A stretch of DNA of 64,000 nt from JABWCQ01 sp964530625 (lineage in GTDB: Bacteria; Electryoneota; RPQS01): NCBI GenBank assembly GCA_964530625.1, contig CAZHAK010000003.1, positions 124,001 through 188,000 of the forward strand. The letters run 5' to 3'. The stretch's first letter is position 1. Every line of letters starts with the position of its first letter. This document shows, in pieces, positions 53,601-62,323 of this stretch. The position numbers were made by a program, and so were the translations under genes. The notes beneath the pieces were generated by a model that had not been told where the DNA came from, ran no database searches, and saw only the letters and a list, made by a program, of their open reading frames with translations.

Positions 53601-54327
53601 TCTCAGCGAAGAAGCACTCTATTACTTCCGCGAGCACGCCGCTCTCTGAAACAACTGCGCCGCCGTCGGTCGCCGCTCGATTATTGATGAATCGACAACG
53701 TTCAAGTCTGAGTCGTCCGCTCGTCCGCGACAAAATTGCCCCACCCCCTCCCAGCCGAGTGCTGTCGCCTTCAAAGTCACTATCCCGAACCGTCAGAGTC
53801 CCCGCTTCACGGCAATAGATCGCGCCGCCGTCAATCAGCGCGCGATTCCCCCGGAAAAAACACGAATCAATTTCCACTTCTGCAAAAAACAACTCAATCG
53901 CGCCGCCGTATCGCTCAAAATTTCCAAAGCTCGCAAGTCCGTCTTCAAACAACACCTTATTCAGCTTGGAAACCGTCGTCGATTCATAGAACCTGAACCC
54001 GCCGTGCCCGTTGTTCGCGTGATACGGCCTACTCTGCACACGGATTGAATCCGTGCCCGCGCCTTCCGCCAACAATGTTCCGCTCACCACCAACGAGAAA
54101 CGCCCGGAGAAGGCAACCACCATCCCGGGCGAAATTCGCAATGTCTCTGCTTCTGGAATCCACGAGAAGCCGTCAATCACCACTGTGTCAATGGGCGATT
54201 CCCAACTTCCCGATACCGCTCCCACGACATGGAGAGTTTCTCCGCGCGCGACCGGAGTAAGTAGTCCTGTCGCAACAAACAACAGCGCAATCAGCCATAT
54301 TACTTCAGCAGCACGACGGGGGTGCAT
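50671..54327 (-). CDS. Pmp-like beta-helix surface protein with T9SS-type sorting domain
   Basis: This 1218-residue protein has a signal peptide (about residues 1-29), then two large right-handed beta-helix regions (about 30-510 and 515-1000). Both are built from the chlamydial-Pmp-like repeats GGAI/GGG(V/M) and FxxN or F..C.. (for example FRGNRALIDGGAIYC and FSKNEALMGGGMSV). A fibronectin-like stretch follows, and then a sorting domain with AGPNPFNSST ending RMKLLLLK. The two halves resemble each other in opening motif, so the gene probably arose by internal duplication. It is expected to be exported by T9SS and attached to the surface as an adhesin or enzyme. It overlaps the start of the next gene by 28 bases, suggesting coupling. 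Confidence 0.82.
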   Translation of the reverse strand: MHPRRAAEVIWLIALLFVATGLLTPVARGETLHVVGAVSGSWESPIDTVVIDGFSWIPEAETLRISPGMVVAFSGRFSLVVSGTLLAEGAGTDSIRVQSRPYHANNGHGGFRFYESTTVSKLNKVLFEDGLASFGNFERYGGAIELFFAEVEIDSCFFRGNRALIDGGAIYCREAGTLTVRDSDFEGDSTRLGGGGAILSRTSGRLRLERCRFINNRAATDGGAVVSESGVLAEVIECFFAENVAAGRAGGLQFRSSPPGSFAQDCVVEFCTADQGGGVYLNNSRAIMEGCSVRSCSARWGGGVAARGSNNITVLTTTVIENNTAMEDGGGLYFTENARCEVSNSMILGNTALRGGAVYGSSGTSPTVRFTTMVGNVAEEGSAIHLHGGGILTNSIVTGEGESSLLHFGVTTTARVSFSNFYSSDGPEFSGLVPPWLLQPTQLNVALVECDSLRNISFDPQFVDPEQSDFRLAATSPCLFGADTSQASGTDFLGHARVAPVGSWPDMGAFESAATLPYSGPCGSQSGVWYPGDYILGCTLRVAQHDTLVILDGVRLLFGPGAAFVVDGTLLAMGTARTGIRFQRYFQLSGAYWNGIILTENSVGSRLQYCEIRDVHRSSAVTISQNGALFDHCSFTACSDSSGSGGGVESIGGSPEFRSCLFTGLVAENGGAVFVSGGSPRFNDCEFRLNFAKDGHGGGMFIAEQAEVELQKSKFSKNEALMGGGMSVTASLLTVTECRFDSCEAKRGGAVFESTSEATLSHNEFVGNSGREFGGAVYLDSGVCFDSGSRYSANTSFRGGAVNLKTGYFASDSTEFVDNNSELEGGAIRVEQEGTVLIQRSTLYRNRSAQGGALYGYGGSVEFESCLFDSNFAAQSGGGVFLQGGGMILRRSTCVNQQSPGGSVVHVRGTALLQGNSTLFAMNGNSPVYFGSNTAQEFEFCMSDVLITSLTDTIGAPLRTNFNGDSCDARLNLVADAGFVNSADRNYALQSFSKAVHAADSLLPPDMDDTRADIGLYSGVRPYSLPNAFNLVSPARNASFHPGDTITFAWNEAHDDDPGDVVSYFFRLTGDEMDSTIAMQGERVLQLSLLHGEYVWWCEAVSTRPSSARESFERRRINVADPALSARRSVLPQDFSVSLAGPNPFNSSTRLRITLPRSAEIDLRVFDVLGRQVEQDTRLFSAGVHRVDFDGSGWSSGVYWVIVNTGDDVGRMKLLLLK

Positions 54328-55271
54328 AGCGATACGTTCTGAGCGCGAAGCTCAATCAAGTATAGTCCACTGGCCATCGTCGTGTTGCCGAACCTGACGA
54401 TGTGTTCACCGGCCCCATAATACCCCGAAGCCAACGGCGTCACTGTCCGGCCCAGCACGTTGTGCGCGACAATCTCGATAGCCAACGGTCTTTCAAGCGT
54501 GAATGGAATGGTCGTCTCGGCATTAAACGGATTCGGATAGGGAGCGCCAAGCCTGAATCCCTGGGCAACTCTAACGGGTGGAGTAACAGAGGAAATTGCC
54601 ACTAGCTCAAAATCAACCTCATCGGGGAACTGCTGTCCCTGAATAATGGAAATCGGCTCAGGTTCCAAATCATCTCCGTAAACATCCCACGGTTCGCCTA
54701 CGTCATACTGCAAATTCGTGTTAACATCCATGAACGCGTAAGCATAATAAACCCCGAAGCTGTCCACAATTGCTGTGTAGTCTCCGTTTCCGGTATTGGC
54801 AAACAAAATTCCTGCTCCACCGGCGATTCCCTCAAACGTGTTGGTGCGGTGGGCAAAGATATATGTGGCACCCGTTTCCTCGCCAGCGTATGTAATGGAG
54901 CCGGAAAATCCACCGGTGTTCGGCGGCAGCAACACAATATCAATATCATCGAGGTTTGATGTTACCAGAACCGTCTGCGGCACTTCACCTCCGTAAAACC
55001 CCCGCGATTCGTCCGGATCGGGCAAAAGATTAAAGCTCGCGTCCTGAAACGCAAAGAAAACGTAGCTCCCTGAGTCTAAATTTCCTTGAGAGTAGTTGCC
55101 GTTAAACGGATTCGCAATTGTCACAAAAAATGTGTCCAGTGACGTCGGCACGGAATAAACATACGTGATCGCGATGCCTGTTCTGCCTGATACATTCCCC
55201 GAAACAGTGAAGCCCAACGCCGTCAGGGCGGGAAGCAAGAGGGTAACTACTCCGAAACTTAACTTGCGCAT
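54300..55271 (-). CDS. Secreted protein with T9SS-type sorting domain
   Basis: This 323-residue protein has a signal peptide (MRKLSFGVVTLLLPALTALG), about two repeats of a beta-sandwich that resembles a PepSY/IPT-like or carboxypeptidase-regulatory-like fold (residues 22-240, with DVNTNLQYDVGEPWDVYGDD), and the sorting domain GAPYPNPFNAET ending PVVLLK. The ATG at 55271 is chosen because the signal starts there. An ATG at 55337 is 22 codons too early. It is the first gene of an operon with the Pmp-like gene. Confidence 0.78.
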   Translation of the reverse strand: MRKLSFGVVTLLLPALTALGFTVSGNVSGRTGIAITYVYSVPTSLDTFFVTIANPFNGNYSQGNLDSGSYVFFAFQDASFNLLPDPDESRGFYGGEVPQTVLVTSNLDDIDIVLLPPNTGGFSGSITYAGEETGATYIFAHRTNTFEGIAGGAGILFANTGNGDYTAIVDSFGVYYAYAFMDVNTNLQYDVGEPWDVYGDDLEPEPISIIQGQQFPDEVDFELVAISSVTPPVRVAQGFRLGAPYPNPFNAETTIPFTLERPLAIEIVAHNVLGRTVTPLASGYYGAGEHIVRFGNTTMASGLYLIELRAQNVSLCTPVVLLK

Positions 55272-55501
55272 GGACACTCTCCCGATGAATTTCAACTCCG
55301 TATAACCTGATTCACAATATAAACCAAAAGAAAACAATTCTCAAGCAACAATCCTGCCGATTCACGCGATGTCCTATTCATGAGGATTTCTCTTTCACTT
55401 CACCGAGCCAAATGCTTGAAGTGCCCGTCGAACAATGGTATATTAACTGTTTACAGGAAATTCCATTAAACCTCTGAACCACACCTATTCCCTTAATTTC
55501 C
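55272..55501. other. Divergent intergenic region
   Basis: This 230-base AT-rich region must hold promoters for the minus-strand sorting-domain protein and for the plus-strand array that starts at 55502. No coding sequence is evident. Confidence 0.55.
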
Positions 55502-57496
55502 ATGAGCTTCAATCTCCTACGATGCGGAATCGTCTTGTGCTTCTTGGCCGGAGTCTTCACTTCCGCCTCTGCTCAGCCCGACACTCTCTGGACCAGAATC
55601 TATAATTTGGGCTTCAGCTCAAACCTTCAGGCCGCAACCGAACTAAGCACAGGCGGCTTTGCCGCTGCGGGTTTTGTGCTCTCAGGAAATCAAGAAGATG
55701 CAGTCATCATTCGCACCCATCCACTCGGCGATACCACCTGGACTCGTATCTTCGGTGATTCAAGCACTGGCGACAGACTCTTTGATATTGCCGAGCTTAC
55801 AAATCAAACCATCGTCGCCGCAGGCTATTCCAACAGTGGATTGAAAACACTTGTTGCCGGGTACTCACAGAACGGTGAACAACTCTGGTTGCGCGAGATT
55901 GATTGGGACGGCCCCGAACAAGCCCGATCCATCCTGCCCCTTGACGACGGGGGTTTCCTTCTGCTGGGCCACCGCGACACACCGACCCACAATCTTGACT
56001 TGGTCCTGATCCGCTTTACCGCCACGGGAGATTCTCTGTTCTCGCGAACACACGGTACAGCAGGAACCGATATCGCAGAGGAACTTCTGCCCGGTGAAAA
56101 CGGCAACTTTGAACTGATCGGAAGCGCTCGTGATGTCAGCAATAACAACTATGATTTCCTGCAGATTACGGTCGATAGCAATGGAGATTTCGTCCGTGAA
56201 CAGCTGTTTGGAGGCAATAACTGGGAACTGGTCTATTGCGCCACCCGCGACAGCAGTAGCGGGGACATCATCATCGCCGGCGAAAGCCGCCCGAGCGGTG
56301 ATCGCGACGCCTACGCTATTCGATTAAACTCGGCGGGCTCCCTGCAGTGGGCTCGCAGCTATAACGACGGCCGATTGAGTGAAAGATTCGCCGGGGTCGC
56401 CCCCTATCTTGAAGGAGGAGCGCTCTTCGCCGGACAAACCGGAGGAAGCGTCAGCTCAGGACAACTCTGGCTCGTCTCCATCGCCGCCAACGGCGACACC
56501 AATTGGACTTGGACAGGAGCCGAGACCGGAAGAATTTTTGAAGACCTGATCCGGATTTCCGATGGTGGCTTTATTGCCTGCGGAAAGGCATCCATCAGTA
56601 ATAATGACAGAGGCCTCATGTGGCGGATCAGTCCGCCTTCGGGTATCTCCGGTGTCGTTCGTGATCGTATCACCAACGAAACTGTAGCCGGAGTGCGTGT
56701 GCAAGCTATCGAGTTGCCCCAATATTCCGAATCCGACTCCGTCGGACGATTTACGCTCGCCTTGCCGCCCGGCAACTATACGATTTTTTCCGGCGGCCCT
56801 TGCTTCGCGGGCGATACCGTGCGCGGACTGGAAGTCATCGCCAACGAAAACACGCTCTCGGACATCACCGTCGGCGTCGCACATATGACCATGCAGCACT
56901 CCACTATCAACGTGGTCGGTCATAACCGCGAACAGGGAGTTGCCGACTTGGTGGTGTCCAATGCTGGAAGCGGCGATCTGATTTATTCCTTTGAATCCAT
57001 TCCCCTGGACCCCGTCGGTGATTGGCTTCGCGTGGATCCACCGTCCGGTCGCCTCGTTCCCGGCGATACGTTGGTCGCGCAAGTGATCGTCGAGGCCGAT
57101 ACCGCCGACGACAGAACTTACGACTACTTTGGCCGCATCCTGTTGCATACAAACTCCTGCCCCGAAACATTACGGAGCATTGAAGTGCTCGCAGTTATTC
57201 TCGACGCTGACACAGACCCCATGCTGCCCTCTGAGTTTGCGCTCTATCCGGCCTTCCCCAATCCCTTCAACAGCTCAGCTCGCCTGCGCTTCGGTCTCGA
57301 CCGCGAAACCACCGTTTCAATTAAAGTCTATGATATCACGGGCCGTGAAGTCGCCGTGTTAATGGACAACTCCCGCTTGTCCGCAGGTGAGCATTCGCTG
57401 ACGTGGCAGGCGCAGGGGCTGGCTTCAGGTCTGTACTTTGTCAGATTGCAGGATAAATCCCGCAGCCATACACAGAGACTGCTATACATTCGCTAA
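55502..57496 (+). CDS. T9SS-sorted propeller/Ig-like protein, array member 1
   Basis: This 664-residue protein has a signal peptide (about residues 1-24, then QPDTLWTR). Repeats of 45-60 residues with 'G.D...(I/V)R......GDTTWTR' and 'DGGF...G' form a likely propeller (residues about 25-375). A carboxypeptidase-regulatory-like domain (SGISGVVRD; about 378-455), an Ig/ASH-like domain (about 460-570) with YFGRILLHTNSCPET, and a sorting domain (AFPNPFNSSA, ending RLLYIR) follow. The two genes downstream encode the same layout. Role unknown; repeated binding to a surface polymer is plausible. Confidence 0.8.
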   Translation: MSFNLLRCGIVLCFLAGVFTSASAQPDTLWTRIYNLGFSSNLQAATELSTGGFAAAGFVLSGNQEDAVIIRTHPLGDTTWTRIFGDSSTGDRLFDIAELTNQTIVAAGYSNSGLKTLVAGYSQNGEQLWLREIDWDGPEQARSILPLDDGGFLLLGHRDTPTHNLDLVLIRFTATGDSLFSRTHGTAGTDIAEELLPGENGNFELIGSARDVSNNNYDFLQITVDSNGDFVREQLFGGNNWELVYCATRDSSSGDIIIAGESRPSGDRDAYAIRLNSAGSLQWARSYNDGRLSERFAGVAPYLEGGALFAGQTGGSVSSGQLWLVSIAANGDTNWTWTGAETGRIFEDLIRISDGGFIACGKASISNNDRGLMWRISPPSGISGVVRDRITNETVAGVRVQAIELPQYSESDSVGRFTLALPPGNYTIFSGGPCFAGDTVRGLEVIANENTLSDITVGVAHMTMQHSTINVVGHNREQGVADLVVSNAGSGDLIYSFESIPLDPVGDWLRVDPPSGRLVPGDTLVAQVIVEADTADDRTYDYFGRILLHTNSCPETLRSIEVLAVILDADTDPMLPSEFALYPAFPNPFNSSARLRFGLDRETTVSIKVYDITGREVAVLMDNSRLSAGEHSLTWQAQGLASGLYFVRLQDKSRSHTQRLLYIR

Positions 57497-57524
57497 TCCA
57501 ATTTCAGCAACCGAGGTCCTCCCG

Positions 57525-59516
57525 ATGCCCGCACTGCTACTACTGTTGCTCCTACCCTGTCTAGCCTTCGCCCAGCCGGATACCACTTGGTCGCGCAGCT
57601 TTGTGGTCAATGACCGCAGTTTCCTCTACGATGTCGAGGTCGCTTCAGACAGTATCATCGTCGGAGTCGGTTACGCGCAAACAGGGTCAGGTTTCACCGC
57701 CAATTGGGACTTCCTTATCACGGCCTATACTACGTCCGGAGATTCACTCTATGCCCACACGATTCTTGCCACGCAACAAACAGAGACTCTTGAGGGTCTG
57801 TGTGTACTCGGTGGCGACACCGTCGTGGCCGTCGGCTGGAGCGTCTCATCCGGACAAGTGCTTAATCTCATCGCTTTTCATGCGTCCACAGGAGAAATCA
57901 TCTGGTCGCGTGCCTATCAAGGGGTCGGTCAATCCAAAGGCCGTTCCGTCATTGCGCTGGAAGATGGCAGGTTGGTCGCCACGGGCTACAAGCGTGGCTC
58001 CGGTAACCAGTCTGACCTCTGGTTGCTGATGTTTGACTCGAACGGCGACACACTCTGGACCCGTTCTTCGGGAATGGCCGGGACCGATATCGGAAATGAT
58101 CTGGTGCAATTGCCTAATGGTAATCTCCGGATCGGAGCTATCTTTAGAGAAGCGGCTTCTTCGGATTGGGATATGTGGACGACTGTTTATGACTTGGACG
58201 GCAATGTCGTGGGCGCACAACAATTTTTCGGCACCACGGGAAGCGACTTGCTGTTTCACATGGCCGTCGACCCGGAGCAACGCCATTGGCTGATTGGCAG
58301 CACAGCCGCCTCAGGTGGTTCCGGATATGTCACGATCCTCCCGCCGACCGGCCCGGCCACGAGTCTGATCTTTTCGTCGCCCGGCTACGGGGATACTTTC
58401 ACCCACGGCCTGCCGTGGTTTGGCGGCATGCTCTTTTCCGGACGATCCGGCAACGACGGCGCCTTCACCGGCCCCTTCATGCGAGCCATTGACCCCGCCA
58501 ATGAAACAGTCTGGACTTGGCGTTTCGGAGCAATCGGTTCGGAAGGGGGACTGAATAGTATTGCCCAGCTTCCTGACGGCGGAGCAGTAACCGTAGGCGC
58601 ATACGTGTCAGATGCCGACTCCACCGACATCCGCGCTTTCATCCTCGCCATTTCCCCTCCTGCAGGTGTGCAAGGAACCGTGCTTGGTTCGAGTGATTCA
58701 GAGCCAGTCGCCGGGGCGCGTGTACAAGCTGTTGGTGACGATCGTTTTACTTTGACCAGCAGCGAAGGCATTTATCGCCTTGACCTCGCCACAGGAGCTC
58801 ACGACATAGTGGTCTCAGGTAACTGCATTGAAGCTGATACGGTTTTCAACGTTGTTGTGATTGAAAATGAACTCGCCCAAGCCGATTTTGCCGTCGGGCA
58901 GCCCATCTACGGGCACCTTCAATCCAGCGTCAACATCATCGTCGAAAATCAAATTCAAGGCGGCGCACCGATGACTATCGGCAACTCCGGGACTGGTGTC
59001 TTGAGCTTCTCCGTGACAGCTGAAGCAATCAACCCCACGGGCTCTTGGATAACAGTAGAGCCTGCAAATGGTGTGGTTCAGCCCGGTGCGCATGCAGTTG
59101 TGAATATCATTGTCGAGACCGACACCACAAACGACAGCATCTTCGAGTTCTTTGGCCGAGTCACTGTTCGCAGTAATGCCTGTCCGGATTCCGTTGTTAC
59201 CCTGCCCGTCTTGGTTACCGTGTTGGATACCGAAACACGAACTGCAATTCCCTCCGAGTTTTCCCTTTCCCCAGCTTACCCGAACCCCTTCAACAGCAGC
59301 ACAACTTTGACCTTGACGCTCCCTGTGGAAACTGAGTTGCGCTTGGAGGTGTATAACCTAACGGGACGGCTTGTGCGCGCTCTCATAGATGGCAAATTGT
59401 CCGCCGGAAGTCACAGAATAAACATAGACTTAAACTCTGAGGCTGCCGGACTCTATTTAGTCCGTGCCCAGACCCCAACTACTTCCGCTGTCCAAAAACT
59501 ACTCTACATTCGCTAA
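57525..59516 (+). CDS. T9SS-sorted propeller/Ig-like protein, array member 2
   Basis: This 663-residue paralogue of the previous gene product has a leader (MPALLLLLLLPCLAFAQPD), the propeller region, the regulatory-like domain at AGVQGTVLG, the Ig-like domain with FFGRVTVRSNACPDSV, and the sorting domain AYPNPFNSST ending LLYIR. The start at 57525 has GAGG 8 bases upstream. An earlier in-frame ATG at 57438 overlaps the preceding gene and is unlikely. It begins 28 bases after the first array member. Confidence 0.8.
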   Translation: MPALLLLLLLPCLAFAQPDTTWSRSFVVNDRSFLYDVEVASDSIIVGVGYAQTGSGFTANWDFLITAYTTSGDSLYAHTILATQQTETLEGLCVLGGDTVVAVGWSVSSGQVLNLIAFHASTGEIIWSRAYQGVGQSKGRSVIALEDGRLVATGYKRGSGNQSDLWLLMFDSNGDTLWTRSSGMAGTDIGNDLVQLPNGNLRIGAIFREAASSDWDMWTTVYDLDGNVVGAQQFFGTTGSDLLFHMAVDPEQRHWLIGSTAASGGSGYVTILPPTGPATSLIFSSPGYGDTFTHGLPWFGGMLFSGRSGNDGAFTGPFMRAIDPANETVWTWRFGAIGSEGGLNSIAQLPDGGAVTVGAYVSDADSTDIRAFILAISPPAGVQGTVLGSSDSEPVAGARVQAVGDDRFTLTSSEGIYRLDLATGAHDIVVSGNCIEADTVFNVVVIENELAQADFAVGQPIYGHLQSSVNIIVENQIQGGAPMTIGNSGTGVLSFSVTAEAINPTGSWITVEPANGVVQPGAHAVVNIIVETDTTNDSIFEFFGRVTVRSNACPDSVVTLPVLVTVLDTETRTAIPSEFSLSPAYPNPFNSSTTLTLTLPVETELRLEVYNLTGRLVRALIDGKLSAGSHRINIDLNSEAAGLYLVRAQTPTTSAVQKLLYIR

Positions 59517-59591
59517 TCCCCGGCCCGGGCAGGGTCCCGCCCGGACCAATAGTTCTTCTACCTTGACCTGCATCCCCGAAAGGAGCGCACC

Positions 59592-61583
59592 ATGAAGACT
59601 CTTGGTTTGTTCGTACTCACGTTCTTTCTCATCACTTCGGCCCAAGCCGAACTCGACACTGTCTGGACAAGAACTGTCACATTAGGTGATAACAGCTTTT
59701 CCTTTGATGCCGCCGCTCTCTTATTAAACGGCAAAGTCATCGCGTCGCAATCAAATTCTTCTGGCGGATTCATCAATCTCTGGTGCTTTGATTCGTGGGG
59801 TGAACCGGAATGGGATGGGCAATACACATATGAGAGTCAGGGCTATGTCGCCGCCCTTGCGCTCGCCCAGTACCGTAACGGACAAATCGCTCTGATTTCA
59901 ACCTACTGGTCGGAAACTGACTCCTCAAACATCCTTCACTTTCGCAGAATCTCGCAAAATGGAGCCGTTCTCGGTGACGACACCTACGAGATCTCGGTTG
60001 ATACATGGGGCAGCAAGCTCGGATTGCAGGCCACACAAGATGGCCATATGTTGCTCTATCTGACTCACTTGGATGAGCAAGGCAACCCTGCCGATTTGCT
60101 GATCAAGTTCAATGCCGAAGGCGACACACTCTGGACACGCTGTTTGTTTCCCGGGCAGGATGCGCGGGGCACGGCGGTTCGGGAACTCGCCAACGGCGAC
60201 CTGATCGTTACCGGTGCGACTGCAAGTGACAATTTTACTTATGACGGTTTTGTCATGCGTACGACTTCGACCGGCGATTCCATCTGGAAAAGAGTCTATC
60301 CCACTGCGAGCTTTGCCCAGCTTGTGGCGCAAACGATCGATTTGGATGAACAGGGCAACATCTATTGCGCCGGATATGACGGATACCCGTGGTGGGGCAG
60401 CTTCCCCTGGGCCGTTAGTTTGACTCCCGATGGAACACTTCGCTGGAATCTGTCCGGCATCGAGGAAACTTTCATGACCGTCAACGGTATCCGTGTTTTG
60501 GAGGACGGCAGCTCGATGATTTTTGGCTCCCTGATGTCCGACTTTGGCCCGTCCTACGCGGTGATTCACTCTATTCACGCGAATGGCGTAGTGAATCCCA
60601 CTCCCGAGTACCTGGTCATGAGCGAAGAAATTCGCGGCCTTAGCTCAAATAGAATCGGCAGCGTCGCTTTTGGTGGCGGATATGTGAATGACGGCACCGT
60701 TTACGGCAAACTGTTCCGCTTTGGACTGACGACTTCAGTGACCGGATTTGTGCGCGCACTCGGTACCAATCAACCACTCGAAGGTGTGCGGGTAGAATTT
60801 GTCGAAACAGGCGACTACGCGCTCACTGATGAACAAGGCATCTATGCGTTTGGAGTTGGCGCTTTGTCAGGAACCATCAGGGTCACAAGCCCTTGCACTT
60901 CCCCTCACCAAGAAACCGTCACCCTGATCGAGAGTCAGGAGAACATCCGCAACTTTACTGTCGGTAGTCCTGAGTATGACAACGGGGTTTCCAGTCTCAA
61001 CCTCGTCGCGACGTTCGGCATGTGGGAGCGCGATACTCTGATCATTTACAATGATGGCAATGGCGCTCTGCACTATTGGACGAATCCGATACAGAGTATG
61101 CCCACGTCCTACACGTGGCTCCATGCTTCGCCTCCTGACGGAGTGGTTGCCCCCAATTCATCGGCTGAAATTATCGTTTCCATTCTGGCCAATCCGGATT
61201 TCCCCGACGAAGAATTTTTCGGCAGAGTGGAAATACATCACAACTCCTGCCCCGATACCGTGGATGAAATCGGGGTCTATGTCTTAGCTTTGGAAACTCC
61301 CGAGCGGCCCAATCCGGTTGCGTCATTTGCGCTGCATCCTGCTTACCCCAATCCTTTCAACAATACGGCACGAGTCGCTTTTGACCTGCCGCAAACCGCG
61401 CACGTCACGGCCAAGCTCTATTCCATCGAAGGTCGTGAAGCCGCCACCCTAACCAATCGCGTCTATGATCCCGGCGCTCACGAATTGACACTGGAAGGCG
61501 CTTCTCTCGCCACCGGAGTTTATCTCTTGAGGCTTTCTGCCGGAAATTTCTCCGCCACTCAGAAACTGGTCTTGCTCAAATAA
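59592..61583 (+). CDS. T9SS-sorted propeller/Ig-like protein, array member 3
   Basis: This 663-residue paralogue has a clear signal peptide (MKTLGLFVLTFFLITSAQA), the same propeller, the regulatory-like domain (TSVTGFVRA), the Ig-like domain ending FFGRVEIHHNSCPDTV, and the sorting domain AYPNPFNNTA ending KLVLLK. The ribosome binding site AAAGGAG is strong. It is more divergent than the first two but has the same length and order of domains. The gene follows the second by 75 bases. Confidence 0.8.
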   Translation: MKTLGLFVLTFFLITSAQAELDTVWTRTVTLGDNSFSFDAAALLLNGKVIASQSNSSGGFINLWCFDSWGEPEWDGQYTYESQGYVAALALAQYRNGQIALISTYWSETDSSNILHFRRISQNGAVLGDDTYEISVDTWGSKLGLQATQDGHMLLYLTHLDEQGNPADLLIKFNAEGDTLWTRCLFPGQDARGTAVRELANGDLIVTGATASDNFTYDGFVMRTTSTGDSIWKRVYPTASFAQLVAQTIDLDEQGNIYCAGYDGYPWWGSFPWAVSLTPDGTLRWNLSGIEETFMTVNGIRVLEDGSSMIFGSLMSDFGPSYAVIHSIHANGVVNPTPEYLVMSEEIRGLSSNRIGSVAFGGGYVNDGTVYGKLFRFGLTTSVTGFVRALGTNQPLEGVRVEFVETGDYALTDEQGIYAFGVGALSGTIRVTSPCTSPHQETVTLIESQENIRNFTVGSPEYDNGVSSLNLVATFGMWERDTLIIYNDGNGALHYWTNPIQSMPTSYTWLHASPPDGVVAPNSSAEIIVSILANPDFPDEEFFGRVEIHHNSCPDTVDEIGVYVLALETPERPNPVASFALHPAYPNPFNNTARVAFDLPQTAHVTAKLYSIEGREAATLTNRVYDPGAHELTLEGASLATGVYLLRLSAGNFSATQKLVLLK

Positions 61584-61585
61584 TC

Positions 61586-62317
61586 TTGCGGCAAAAACTT
61601 ACTCTTCTGTTCCTCGCTGTTTCACTGCTCATTTCTGCCTGCGGTGAAGCTCCCTCTCGCGTCGTCTTTCGCAGCGGTACGGAATTTATGCCCCTCTTGG
61701 ACGGGCGCAAACTGCGCTACCGCCAAAATGATGAAGGCGAAACCTCCGAATACTCGTTAACTCTGAAGTATATCGGTGGCAGACAGTGGAAAGTCTACAC
61801 CACCGAGGACGACAACCTGCCCTACGGCGCTATAGAGTTTAGCTCCAACGGCACCATCGTCGAAGCGGTCACGCTGATTTCTTTTACGTCTTTGGAATCC
61901 CGCAAGCTGGTTAGCGCGTTTAATCAGAAGTGGGTGGACGCAGGCGCTGAACTCGACAGCGTTTGGTTCGATGAAGTCCCCGGCACCGAAACCCTTGTGG
62001 CAGGCTATGAAACCGTCACCGTGCCCGCCGGAAAATTTGAAAACTGTCTGAAAACCGTCGTGACGCCGTTGCCCGAAATCAAAGACTCCGTCGAAGCCCG
62101 CTACCAGCGCGGAGACTCCGACGAAAAACTCTATATCGAAGAACGCGAAGTCGCAAGCTGGCAAACCGTGCGCTGGTTTGCTCATGGAGTCGGTTTGGTC
62201 AAAGAACAAATCGGACCCATGGGCGACGCTAAAATAATTCGCGAACTTATCGCGCTCGATTCCGAAGGCGTCGGCTTTATTGACAGCGCCTTTGTTAAAA
62301 CAGAAATTGAAGATTAG
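61586..62317 (+). CDS. Lipoprotein of unknown function
   Basis: This 243-residue protein starts with a TTG at 61586, 2 bases after the stop of the third array gene, and its signal ends in LISAC, so Cys19 is the likely lipidation site. The rest is a beta-rich domain with the motif 'VPAGKFENCLKT', common in lipoproteins that resemble the 'TapB' or 'secretion-associated' family; no function is assigned. The TlpA-like gene follows 6 bases downstream, so they share a transcript. Lack of a good ribosome binding site leaves the start somewhat uncertain. Confidence 0.7.
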   Translation: MRQKLTLLFLAVSLLISACGEAPSRVVFRSGTEFMPLLDGRKLRYRQNDEGETSEYSLTLKYIGGRQWKVYTTEDDNLPYGAIEFSSNGTIVEAVTLISFTSLESRKLVSAFNQKWVDAGAELDSVWFDEVPGTETLVAGYETVTVPAGKFENCLKTVVTPLPEIKDSVEARYQRGDSDEKLYIEEREVASWQTVRWFAHGVGLVKEQIGPMGDAKIIRELIALDSEGVGFIDSAFVKTEIED

Positions 62318-62323
62318 ACACAA

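Noticed and set aside
53512..53818. Possible frameshift in the Pmp-like gene
   Set aside because: The 1218-codon frame is open throughout with repeats in phase on both sides, so no frameshift is needed.
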